This document shows positions 1 through 6,491 of a stretch of DNA of 9,344 bases, one piece after another (within the stretch, counting starts at the first letter, position 1; each line of letters begins with the position of its first letter). The stretch is from Anaerolineae bacterium (lineage in GTDB: Bacteria > Chloroflexota > Anaerolineae > JAFGEY01), in contig JAFGEY010000249.1 of assembly GCA_016931365.1 (NCBI GenBank), positions 1-9,344 on the forward strand, given 5' to 3'. The notes beneath the pieces are model-generated. The model saw only the letters and a program-made list of their open reading frames with translations, ran no database searches and had not been told where the DNA came from. The position numbers and the translations under genes were made by a program.

Positions 1-2
1 GT

Positions 3-413
3 CGATGGGCCTTTGCGCGAGTGGGCCGGGGTTACGTGGGCGTTTATTCCCAGAACGGCTTTCAGGTTGGCGATTGGGGCCAATACGCCGGCCGTGAGTT
101 GGTTTGCCCGGCGGGGGAAAATACCTGGCTGGTCGAGTGCGGGCGTGAGGCGGATTGGGGTTCGTTTGATGTTTTTGTGCAGGCGCTCACTTGGGCAAAA
201 ATCGAGGTTGACCAGGGGGCAATTGTCTATCAATCTCCGTCGGTGGGGCGTTTTGTCACCGGCTGGGAGGTGACGCCAACGGCTGATGACAAGCCGATTC
301 AGCTCGACCGCTATCCGCTCGTCGACAGCCCGTGGGCTTGTAGCCAATTTGGCTCAGGTGAGATGAAAATTTGCTACGGGGATCAAGTATACGAGATTTG
401 GTTTAATCAATAA
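3..413 (+). CDS. 3' end of a large toroid/beta-sandwich protein, paralogue of the next gene (5'-truncated by window edge)
   Basis: Only the last 136 residues are present; the frame is open from base 3 and the start lies outside the window. The fragment begins RWAFARVGRGYVGVYS, matching GWAFARVGEGYLALTA at residue 707 onwards of the next gene. Further shared points are a REL motif about 28 residues on and a W-x(8-12)-G-[ST]-F-D-x-F block. From the shared Trp to the stop there are 135 residues here and 138 there, so both fragments end at almost the same point of the fold. By analogy this is the C-terminal beta-strand domain of a putative carbohydrate-active protein. The sequences are clearly diverged, so the duplication is not recent. 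No function can be read from this fragment alone. The TAA stop is followed by a 114-base spacer before the paralogue. Confidence 0.8.
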   Translation, partial: RWAFARVGRGYVGVYSQNGFQVGDWGQYAGRELVCPAGENTWLVECGREADWGSFDVFVQALTWAKIEVDQGAIVYQSPSVGRFVTGWEVTPTADDKPIQLDRYPLVDSPWACSQFGSGEMKICYGDQVYEIWFNQ

Positions 414-414
414 A

Positions 415-447
415 CGTGGCACGTCAGGCGTGGCACGTCAAGCGTGA
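415..447 (+). repeat. Heptad repeat array, CGTNNNN units (block 1)
   Basis: CG dinucleotides fall at 415, 422, 429, 436 and 443, exactly 7 bases apart, and each is followed by T. The array is also two copies of a 14-base unit CGTGGCACGTCARG (415-428 and 429-442) plus a partial third copy. This resembles the short tandem heptamer repeats known from intergenic DNA of cyanobacteria and some Chloroflexota; that family assignment is inference. Confidence 0.6.
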
Positions 448-482
448 TGCTTAAAGGGTGGCAGTCTCTTTTCTCAACCTCA

Positions 483-503
483 CGTTTTACGCAACACGCA
501 ATA
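483..503 (-). repeat. Heptad repeat array, inverted (block 2)
   Basis: CG dinucleotides fall at 483, 490 and 497, again 7 bases apart. Read on the minus strand the block gives CGTGTTG, CGTAAAA, CGTGAGG, the same CGTNNNN heptad as block 1, so the two arrays face each other across about 35 bases. They could pair imperfectly as a stem in RNA. The block is short, so the call rests on the match of period and phase to block 1. Confidence 0.45.
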
Positions 504-512
504 TATTCTATC

Positions 513-518
513 AAGGAG
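513..518 (+). promoter_or_regulatory. Shine-Dalgarno site deciding the start at 528
   Basis: AAGGAG lies 9 bases before the ATG at 528. The open frame extends upstream to a GTG at 444, but that would start inside the heptad array, has no ribosome site in front of it, and adds a 28-residue leader unlike a signal peptide. Confidence 0.75.
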
Positions 519-527
519 CATTCTTTA

Positions 528-3065
528 ATGTCATATCCATCGTTAAAATACGCACTGCATAATGGTTTTATCCACGACTGGCTGGTCGCTGGCCCGCTGG
601 CCCTTGAGGTGAAAGACTTGGAGCGGTTCACCGGACCAGAGTACAAGATGCAGATCGCAGAGCATTATTTCCAGGCCGGGTCGGGTGTCACCCAGACGCC
701 GGTTGAGAAACTGCCATTCGAAGAAGAGAGCAGTGGTCTGATCTGGGAGTGGGTGCGCTGCGAGGACGATCATTTCGTCGAGCGGACGGCGTTTTATCAC
801 CTCACCCATTACCTGCGCTCGTGGGCGTTTGCCCAGGTCGAAGTCAAGGAGGCCGTTCAGGGCGTCTGGACGTTGACTACCAACGGCCCCGCCGACGTGT
901 GGGTCAATGGCGAGCATGTGCATCGTCAGGCGCATTTCTACCACCAGATTCCACGCAGCTTCTCTTTTGTAACCGGGCTAAAAGCCGGATCGAACGAAAT
1001 CCTGGTGCGTTTTGAACAAGTCGCCGCGCGCGAGTGCCCCTATGCGATGGCTCTAAAAATCGCCGCGCCAGACGAGGCACAGATATTGCTGCCCACGTCG
1101 ATGGAGCCGCTGGATTCGCGCCAGCTTCTCGGAGAGGCGCTGTTCGAAGCGTACCTGGAACGCGATGTGTTTCGCCACAACGACGAGATCACCGTCTGCT
1201 GGCCCGACGACATGTCTAGAAAGGCGCTTGTCGCCGTGCGCCTGCAAACGCCGGATGGACGCATCTATGCGGAAGCATCGATAGAGACCTCGACAGCCAA
1301 GCCGATCTCCGTGGGGCCGGTTCACCAATATCCCAACCTTCAGTATGATGTCATGGTCATACCTTCGCTGAGGGTATACCACGAAGTAGGCATCCGTATC
1401 CGGCGCAAGCTGCCGCTAAATATGTTTAATGTCGGATACTCGACTGTGCCCTATGGCACTGTTGAGCAGCGCCGGCAGGAGGCGCTGGCCTACGCAGCGG
1501 AACAGACAAACAACGTCTTTGCCGAAATCGCCAAGATGGCCCTTAACCGTTGGGCTGACGTCGATACGCAGGTGATTCTGGAGGCCATCGACGGCATCAA
1601 CCAACGTCAGGATTGCAGCGACTTTTACCTGGTTGGCCTGCTGGGGATGATGTGCCGCTATGTGGATACCTTTATGTTTCCCGTCCCACTGAAACGACCA
1701 CTGCGCGACTGTGTGCTCGGTTTCAAATACTGGGATGATGAGCCAGGCAGCGATGCGATGTGCTATCGCACCGAAAACCACAGCATTCTCTTTCATACCG
1801 CCGAAATTTTGGCCGGGCAGTTGTACCCCGACGAGGTGTTCAGCAACGCCGGAATGACCGGCCGCCAGCACCAGGAAAAGGGCGAACAGTTGGCTCTGGA
1901 GTGGTTGCATGAGCGCGGCGCGACCGGGTTCACCGAGTGGGATTCGAATTGCTACTTTGAAGAGGATTTGTTGGCCCTGTCGCATCTGGTCGATCTGGCC
2001 GAGAGCGACGTGGTGTACCAGTTGGCCTCGGTCGTGATGGACAAGTTGTTCCTGACCATCGCACTCAACTCATTCAAGGGCGTGTTCGGCTCGACGCATG
2101 GACGAACCTACTCGCGGCACATCAAGGGAGCCTATCGCGAGTCGACGTCACCGATCACCCGCTTGATGTGGGGAATGGGCATCTGGAACGATCGCATCCT
2201 GGGACTGGTCAGTATGGCCTGCTCCGAATATGAACTGCCACTGCCTATTGCGGCTATTGCTCTTGACCAGCGTGACGAGATGTGGAATCGCGAGCAGCAC
2301 CCCAGCGTGAACAAAGTCACTTATAAAACGCCCGACTTTATGCTCTGTTCCGCGCAAGACTGGCATCCCGGCCAAAAAGGCTACCAGCAGCACATCTGGC
2401 AGGCCACGCTCAGCCCCGACGCGGTGACGTTTGTCACTCATCCGCCCTGTTGCAGCGAGGAGGGATCGCACCGGCCCAATTTCTGGCACGGCAATGTGAT
2501 TCTGCCGCGTGTGGCGCAGTGGAAAGACGTGTTGATCGATGTGCGCAATTTGCCCGTCGACGACGCTGGACAGAATATGTCCGGAATGGGCTTTACGCAC
2601 GCCTATTTCCCCACCTTTGCCTTTGACGAATGGACGCTGGAAAATGGCTGGGCTTTTGCCCGTGTGGGCGAGGGCTACCTGGCGCTGACCGCCTCGGCGG
2701 GGATCGAGTTGGCTAAACGAGGAGCCAATGCAAACCGCGAACTGCGTTCCTACGGCCGGGAGACGGTGTGGGCGTGTATGCTAGGCCGCGCCGCCGTCGA
2801 CGGCACGTTTGACGAGTTCAAACAAAAGGTGCTGGCGCTCAGGGTCGAGTTTGATGGCCTCTCTGTGAGCTGTGACACCCTGCGCGGCGATACGCTGCGC
2901 TTTGGTTGGGAGGGCGATTTTATCAGGAACGGAGAAATTTTGTCCTTGTCTGATTTCAAGCACTATGAAAACATCTTCTGCACCGCCGATTATCCCTGTG
3001 AATCGATAGATATCGCATATGAAGATAACTTGATGCGACTGCACTTTGGGGAGATTGGCGGATAG
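528..3065 (+). CDS. Putative carbohydrate-active protein: N-terminal beta-sandwich, central (alpha/alpha)-toroid-like region, C-terminal beta domain
   Basis: 845 residues from the ATG with AAGGAG in front; no signal peptide or membrane segment is visible, so a cytoplasmic location is likely. Residues ~10-165 look like a galactose-binding-type beta-sandwich: WLVAGPL (18-24), an ADVWVNGEHV hairpin (~122-131) and AGSNEILVRFE (153-163). Residues ~310-600 are helix-rich with paired amphipathic helices, as in (alpha/alpha) toroids, and carry TENHSILFHTAEIL (from 415), a FTEWDSNCYFEEDL block (~468-481) and THGRTYSRH (523-531). A beta-rich domain follows, including HPPCCSEEG (~638) and WAFARVGEGY (708). 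This order is typical of polysaccharide lyases and heparinase II/III-like proteins. The Asn-His and Arg-Tyr-Arg motifs would suit a lyase active site, but that is inference, and a non-catalytic or glycosidase role is possible. The preceding gene is a paralogue. I do not recognise a named family. Confidence 0.75.
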   Translation: MSYPSLKYALHNGFIHDWLVAGPLALEVKDLERFTGPEYKMQIAEHYFQAGSGVTQTPVEKLPFEEESSGLIWEWVRCEDDHFVERTAFYHLTHYLRSWAFAQVEVKEAVQGVWTLTTNGPADVWVNGEHVHRQAHFYHQIPRSFSFVTGLKAGSNEILVRFEQVAARECPYAMALKIAAPDEAQILLPTSMEPLDSRQLLGEALFEAYLERDVFRHNDEITVCWPDDMSRKALVAVRLQTPDGRIYAEASIETSTAKPISVGPVHQYPNLQYDVMVIPSLRVYHEVGIRIRRKLPLNMFNVGYSTVPYGTVEQRRQEALAYAAEQTNNVFAEIAKMALNRWADVDTQVILEAIDGINQRQDCSDFYLVGLLGMMCRYVDTFMFPVPLKRPLRDCVLGFKYWDDEPGSDAMCYRTENHSILFHTAEILAGQLYPDEVFSNAGMTGRQHQEKGEQLALEWLHERGATGFTEWDSNCYFEEDLLALSHLVDLAESDVVYQLASVVMDKLFLTIALNSFKGVFGSTHGRTYSRHIKGAYRESTSPITRLMWGMGIWNDRILGLVSMACSEYELPLPIAAIALDQRDEMWNREQHPSVNKVTYKTPDFMLCSAQDWHPGQKGYQQHIWQATLSPDAVTFVTHPPCCSEEGSHRPNFWHGNVILPRVAQWKDVLIDVRNLPVDDAGQNMSGMGFTHAYFPTFAFDEWTLENGWAFARVGEGYLALTASAGIELAKRGANANRELRSYGRETVWACMLGRAAVDGTFDEFKQKVLALRVEFDGLSVSCDTLRGDTLRFGWEGDFIRNGEILSLSDFKHYENIFCTADYPCESIDIAYEDNLMRLHFGEIGG

Positions 3066-3085
3066 AAATCATCTTTGTGGTAGTA

Positions 3086-3096
3086 TATGATATAAC
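3086..3096 (+). promoter_or_regulatory. Possible -10 region(s) for the L,D-transpeptidase gene
   Basis: TATGAT (3086-3091) overlaps TATAAC (3091-3096) in the 40-base spacer. No good -35 hexamer stands at the matching distance, and the start codons at 3103-3106 would lie within a few bases of the expected transcript start. A leaderless or nearly leaderless mRNA would fit the missing Shine-Dalgarno site. Weak evidence. Confidence 0.3.
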
Positions 3097-3105
3097 GCAT
3101 AGGTG

Positions 3106-4059
3106 ATGGTCGAGTGGACGATGGATGAAGCACAGACGTGGCAAAAAATCGACAACTGGCTGATCGAAGGTGAGGCTTGGGTCAAGGCGGGGCAACGCGG
3201 GCGTGCGCGGCGGCTTTTTGCGCGCGTGCTGGCGCTTCAGCCGGATAACGTGCGCGCTTTGGTGTGGCTGGCGTCATTGGCCGACGATCCGCGCCAAAGC
3301 ATTGCCTGTTTGGAACGTGTGCTCAAACTTGCTCCGAACCATTCTGATGCACAAAAGGGGCTGCATTGGGCGCACAGGCGCTTGGCCGATCAAAACGCGC
3401 GCGCACAAAAAATGGCCTGGCTCGATACTATTCTGATCAGCAGTCTGGCGGTAATGGCATTGATCGCCTGCGTTATTCTGATCTGGGTCTTTGCACAGAC
3501 TCCAGGCGTGGCGCGTGCAGCCTACGATCCCACGGCGACGATATCCCCGCCGCAAACGCCAACGCACACACCCACATCGATCCCTACCTATACACCTATG
3601 CCGACCTTCACGCCAACCTCGACGCCGACGGCTACACCTGTGCTTGAGCCTACAGCGACGGCAACCCTCGTTGTGCCGGGGGATCCGTCCGGGTACACGG
3701 CGCGCGGTGAAAAGTGGATCCAGATCGACCTCTCGGATCAAATCCTCACCGCTTACGAAGGCGAAACGGAGGTTCTGTCTGCGCTCGTGTCAACTGGCGT
3801 CGCCAGATTTCCAACTCCCATAGGCGAGCATGCCATTTTTCGCAAGGTACGCTCTCAGGTGATGAGTGGACCGGGGTACTATCTGCCTAACGTCGAGTAT
3901 GTATCCTATTTTTACAAAGGTTATGCCATTCACGGCACGTACTGGCATAACAATTTCGGCTACCCGATGAGCCACGGCTGCGTCAATATGACCAACGAGG
4001 ACGCCAAGTGGATTTTCGAGTGGGCGCCCGGCGGCACGCGCGTGCTGGTGCAGAACTAA
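3106..4059 (+). CDS. Membrane-anchored L,D-transpeptidase (YkuD domain) with N-terminal TPR-like region and Thr/Pro linker
   Basis: 317 residues. Residues ~10-95 are a short TPR-like helical repeat region (ALQPDNVRALVWLASLA, LKLAPNHSDAQKGL). One transmembrane helix lies at ~107-130, followed by a linker of TPTP-type repeats (~142-188). The YkuD catalytic domain fills ~203-317, with IHGTY and the signature SHGCVNM; the nucleophile is Cys292, with His276 and His290 nearby. The TPR part should sit in the cytoplasm and the transpeptidase outside, where this family makes 3-3 peptidoglycan cross-links or attaches proteins to the wall. Whether the host wall has a diamino acid suited to this chemistry is unknown. 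No clear ribosome site is seen; starts at GTG 3103, ATG 3106 or ATG 3121 are all possible. The gene converges with the ferredoxin/nitroreductase gene, with 36 bases between stop codons and no hairpin terminator. Confidence 0.88.
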   Translation: MVEWTMDEAQTWQKIDNWLIEGEAWVKAGQRGRARRLFARVLALQPDNVRALVWLASLADDPRQSIACLERVLKLAPNHSDAQKGLHWAHRRLADQNARAQKMAWLDTILISSLAVMALIACVILIWVFAQTPGVARAAYDPTATISPPQTPTHTPTSIPTYTPMPTFTPTSTPTATPVLEPTATATLVVPGDPSGYTARGEKWIQIDLSDQILTAYEGETEVLSALVSTGVARFPTPIGEHAIFRKVRSQVMSGPGYYLPNVEYVSYFYKGYAIHGTYWHNNFGYPMSHGCVNMTNEDAKWIFEWAPGGTRVLVQN

Positions 4060-4095
4060 AGACAATACTACTCCTGTAAATCCTGCCAATCTTGT

Positions 4096-4962
4096 TCATC
4101 CGATGCGCTCAGTGTTCCAAGTGATCTCTGGCTGCCGGCGAGGGAGTGCGCGCCGGAATGGATAGCGCCCATAACCCAGTACAAGCACCACCTGTGCCCG
4201 GCGATGTTTAGGCAGGCCCAACATCTGTCCGAGTTTGCGACTGAACCCCAGGGCAACCATAAAAAATCCAATCTGGCAGGCGCCCAGGCCCATTTGCTGC
4301 GCGGCCAGCATCAGGTTGTATGCGGCATAGATGGCGTCGTCGCGGCTGAATGGCGCACCTTTTCGGGTGTGGGCAACGAGCAGCACTGGCGCGCCGAAAA
4401 GGATGGGGTCTTGTCCTTGCATGTGCTGTTGTTCCATCGTCCTGGCCCAGCGCTCCAGGTTTTTGGCGCGCCGGCCAAGCACCAAGGTCCATAGAGGCTT
4501 GAGCAGGGGAAAGCGCAGCCAACGCGCCGCGCGGCCAAACAGGGCAACGATTTGATCGCTCAAAGCCTTGATCCGAGTTGGATCGTCAAAGACCAGCCAA
4601 TCGACCTGCTGTGTGTTGCTCGCACTGGGCGCCCAACGGGCGATGTCGATCAACTGCCGGATCGTTTCGCGCGGCACAGCCTGATTTTTATAGATGCGGA
4701 TCGAACGGCGCGCGCGAAAGATGTTGACGAGGACGGATAGTTCGGGCAGTGTGTCGACGGTCGGGCAATCTTTGAGCGACAGGCGCTCGTGGGCGATTGC
4801 GTCGACCGGGCAGGCGGCGACGCAGTGTCCGCACGCGATGCACCCTGAAGGGTTGGTCACGGCGATGGCGTGCTCCCGTCGTTCAAAGACTTGTCCGGTG
4901 CACAGCGCGGCGCACGCACCGCAGCCGATACAGGTATCTTGATCGATGGAGATGTCGGGCAT
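4096..4962 (-). CDS. Ferredoxin/nitroreductase fusion flavoprotein (2x[4Fe-4S] + FMN nitroreductase domain)
   Basis: 288 residues. Residues 1-60 form a bacterial two-cluster ferredoxin with CxxCxxCxxxC at 11-21 and 41-51 (CIGCGACAALC, CIACGHCVAAC), each ending in the usual Pro or Thr-containing turn. Residues ~84-285 are a nitroreductase domain: RRSIRIYKNQAVP, ARWAPSASNTQ for FMN contact, the ILFGAPVLLVAHT strand, the MGLGACQIGFF motif and the GYGRYPFRRALPRRQPEI tail. Such fusions take electrons from a low-potential donor through the clusters to FMN and reduce nitro, quinone or ene-type substrates; the real substrate is not predictable. The cell location is the cytoplasm. ATG at 4962 has AAAGGAG 8 bases upstream and a TTGACT/TAGAAT promoter. 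The gene is single, divergent from the next plus-strand unit and convergent with the transpeptidase gene. It ends in TGA. Confidence 0.92.
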   Translation of the reverse strand: MPDISIDQDTCIGCGACAALCTGQVFERREHAIAVTNPSGCIACGHCVAACPVDAIAHERLSLKDCPTVDTLPELSVLVNIFRARRSIRIYKNQAVPRETIRQLIDIARWAPSASNTQQVDWLVFDDPTRIKALSDQIVALFGRAARWLRFPLLKPLWTLVLGRRAKNLERWARTMEQQHMQGQDPILFGAPVLLVAHTRKGAPFSRDDAIYAAYNLMLAAQQMGLGACQIGFFMVALGFSRKLGQMLGLPKHRRAQVVLVLGYGRYPFRRALPRRQPEITWNTERIG

Positions 4963-4970
4963 TGTGGTTG

Positions 4971-4977
4971 CTCCTTT
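4971..4977 (-). promoter_or_regulatory. Shine-Dalgarno site of the ferredoxin/nitroreductase gene
   Basis: On the minus strand AAAGGAG stands 8 bases before the ATG at 4962, which fixes that start. Confidence 0.8.
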
Positions 4978-4998
4978 GTGGTTGGTGGCCGGCAGACG

Positions 4999-5027
4999 AT
5001 TCTAGCACCGGTGTATTCAAAAGTCAA
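4999..5027 (-). promoter_or_regulatory. Sigma70-type promoter for the ferredoxin/nitroreductase gene
   Basis: On the minus strand TTGACT (5027-5022) is followed after exactly 17 bases by TAGAAT (5004-4999), a near-consensus pair. Transcription would start near 4992, giving a leader of about 30 bases. The site sits in the divergent spacer, so binding here could also affect the plus-strand gene starting at 5055. Confidence 0.65.
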
Positions 5028-5043
5028 AGGTCAATTGTGGATC

Positions 5044-5050
5044 GGGGAGG
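5044..5050 (+). promoter_or_regulatory. Shine-Dalgarno site deciding the start at 5055
   Basis: GGGGAGG lies 4-5 bases before the ATG at 5055. The frame is open upstream to 4797, but that stretch overlaps the opposite-strand ferredoxin gene and encodes a low-complexity Arg-rich sequence, so the start at 5055 is preferred. Confidence 0.75.
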
Positions 5051-5054
5051 CAAA

Positions 5055-6491
5055 ATGTCACAGGTCAACGATCAAGTTACGATTTCGGAGGCTGTAGCGC
5101 GAGTGTTGGCCGACCTGGATGGGCCGATCTCGACCGACGAGTTTTATGGACGTGTGCTGGCGATCCGTCCATCAGCGGCCAAGAATCCCAAGCAGTCGAT
5201 TTACACCCAAATCCGCTGGGACGAGAATGGTCGCACGCTGGCATTTCTGGACTCCAAGACCATTGCACCATTGCACGTCGCGCTGCGCGGCGTACGTTTT
5301 CGCATTGCGCTTTCTCGTTCAGAAGTGAGCCACGGTGCGCTGCTTATCCGTCCGGCGCTGCTTGGTTTCTATAATTCCGCTCGCGAACCTGCATCCATCG
5401 AATGGCTTGATGAAGAAGGTAATACGCTTGTTGCTTCCGTAACCGCAATCAAAGAACTCGTTTCTGGGCTAGGCGGCCAAAGGCGCGAGATCGAGCATTC
5501 GGCCATCGATCTAGCGGGTTGGATGAAGGCCAAGCATGCGCAGCCTGACGATCATATTCTGGTAACCATCGTATCCTGGGCGCCCAAGTGTTTCCGCATT
5601 GAACTGGAAAAAGCCAAGGAACGCAAGTTGCACCGGGACGAAATCGCCGCAAAAAACGCCGAGCTGGCCAACATCTTTTGGCAGATGCTCGAAGCGGCGC
5701 GCGATGAGAGCATCTATGTTCATGCGGCGGTGGTAGCGGCTTATCTTCGCCTCTCCGATCCGCAAGGGTATCCCGGCGATCACTGGTTTGAGGTTGTCAC
5801 CCAAGATCCTCGGATGCAAGTCGACGACTGGCAGATCACGTATCCAGAGAACCGGTCTCCGCTTGAAGCAATGCTCTACGGTCGAGAATCGGATCAAGAC
5901 GTGTTTCCACCAGTGTCATTTACCAAGGTGGAGGGCGAACAGGTTTATATATTCAAGGCCAACCTGAAACACCGTCCGGGGCTTTGGCGGCGCATCGAGA
6001 TTCAAGGCCAGAATACCCTGGCCGATTTCAATTCGACGCTGGTTGGCGCGTTCAGGCACGATTCGGATCATTTGGGCGGATTCTGGCGTCTGGTGACGCG
6101 CGGCAAGACGGGCAAGCGCGTTCGTGAAATTGAGCTGGGCACGGTCGAGCCGTTCGGCGGCGGTGATGGCGCGGATGTTCAAATAGCCGAACTCGGCCTC
6201 AAACCAGACGATCGCCTCAAGTACGTGTTCGACTTTGGCGACTGGATCGAGCACGAGATTTTGCTGGAGGCAATCGCGGAGCCTGAGGCCGGGGGCAAAT
6301 ATCCGCGCGTGGCGGCTCAAAACAAGCCGCGCCATCGCTACTGTGAGCGCTGCCAGAAACGGGGGATCGAGACGGTCGCCACGTATATCTGCATTGACTG
6401 TTCGAATCGCCAAGATCGAGAGGTGTTGATTTGCGACAAATGCGCCAGGAAGCATCACGAGGATCACTATCTTGACGAAATCCTGTACTGA
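5055..6491 (+). CDS. Winged-helix-like (HARE-HTH-type) / pRiA4b ORF-3-like / Cys-rich zinc-ribbon protein
   Basis: 478 residues, no signal or membrane segment. Residues ~8-85 resemble a HARE-HTH winged helix (ISEAVARVLADLDGPISTDEFYGRVL, split here as ISEAVARVLAD and GPISTDEFYGRV). Residues ~93-190 hold two similar beta motifs that I cannot name. Residues ~297-422 match the pRiA4b ORF-3-like family: VYIFKANLKHRPGLWRRIEI, the DHLGGFW strand, and the hallmark YVFDFGDWIEHEILLE at ~390-405. The tail has CxxC pairs at 430/433, 446/449 and 460/463 followed by HH at 467-468 and H471, which suits one or two zinc sites. A DNA-binding regulator or a defence or mobile-element accessory protein would fit, but pRiA4b proteins have no settled function. 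Its last 20 bases overlap the pseudouridine synthase gene, pointing to co-translation. Confidence 0.8.
   Translation: MSQVNDQVTISEAVARVLADLDGPISTDEFYGRVLAIRPSAAKNPKQSIYTQIRWDENGRTLAFLDSKTIAPLHVALRGVRFRIALSRSEVSHGALLIRPALLGFYNSAREPASIEWLDEEGNTLVASVTAIKELVSGLGGQRREIEHSAIDLAGWMKAKHAQPDDHILVTIVSWAPKCFRIELEKAKERKLHRDEIAAKNAELANIFWQMLEAARDESIYVHAAVVAAYLRLSDPQGYPGDHWFEVVTQDPRMQVDDWQITYPENRSPLEAMLYGRESDQDVFPPVSFTKVEGEQVYIFKANLKHRPGLWRRIEIQGQNTLADFNSTLVGAFRHDSDHLGGFWRLVTRGKTGKRVREIELGTVEPFGGGDGADVQIAELGLKPDDRLKYVFDFGDWIEHEILLEAIAEPEAGGKYPRVAAQNKPRHRYCERCQKRGIETVATYICIDCSNRQDREVLICDKCARKHHEDHYLDEILY
6459..6463 (+). promoter_or_regulatory. Shine-Dalgarno site inside the upstream gene, supporting the TTG start at 6472
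   Basis: GAGGA stands 8 bases before the TTG. Its place inside the coding end of the preceding gene suggests translational coupling of the two proteins. Confidence 0.5.

Noticed and set aside
415..503. CRISPR array
   Set aside because: The unit is 7 or 14 bases with no spacers of regular length and no cas genes nearby; it is a simple heptad repeat.
444..527. Upstream extension of the 845-residue gene to a GTG at 444
   Set aside because: The GTG lies in the heptad array and lacks a ribosome site, while ATG 528 has AAGGAG at a good distance and starts the recognisable domain.
3534..3650. DNA tandem repeat in the transpeptidase gene
   Set aside because: The repetition is at protein level (Thr-Pro linker) with varied codons, so it is part of the coding sequence and not a separate repeat.
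4060..4095. Bidirectional terminator between the convergent genes
   Set aside because: The 36-base spacer contains no inverted repeat with an adjacent T-run.
4797..5054. Upstream extension of the pRiA4b protein by 86 residues
   Set aside because: It overlaps the opposite-strand ferredoxin gene and reads as Arg-rich antisense sequence; GGGGAGG before ATG 5055 decides the start.
5916..6467. Long minus-strand open frames inside plus-strand genes (also 1416-1985, 2148-2600, 6217-7080, 6746-7225)
   Set aside because: They mirror GC-rich codon usage of the true genes, show no protein-family motifs and lack ribosome sites.
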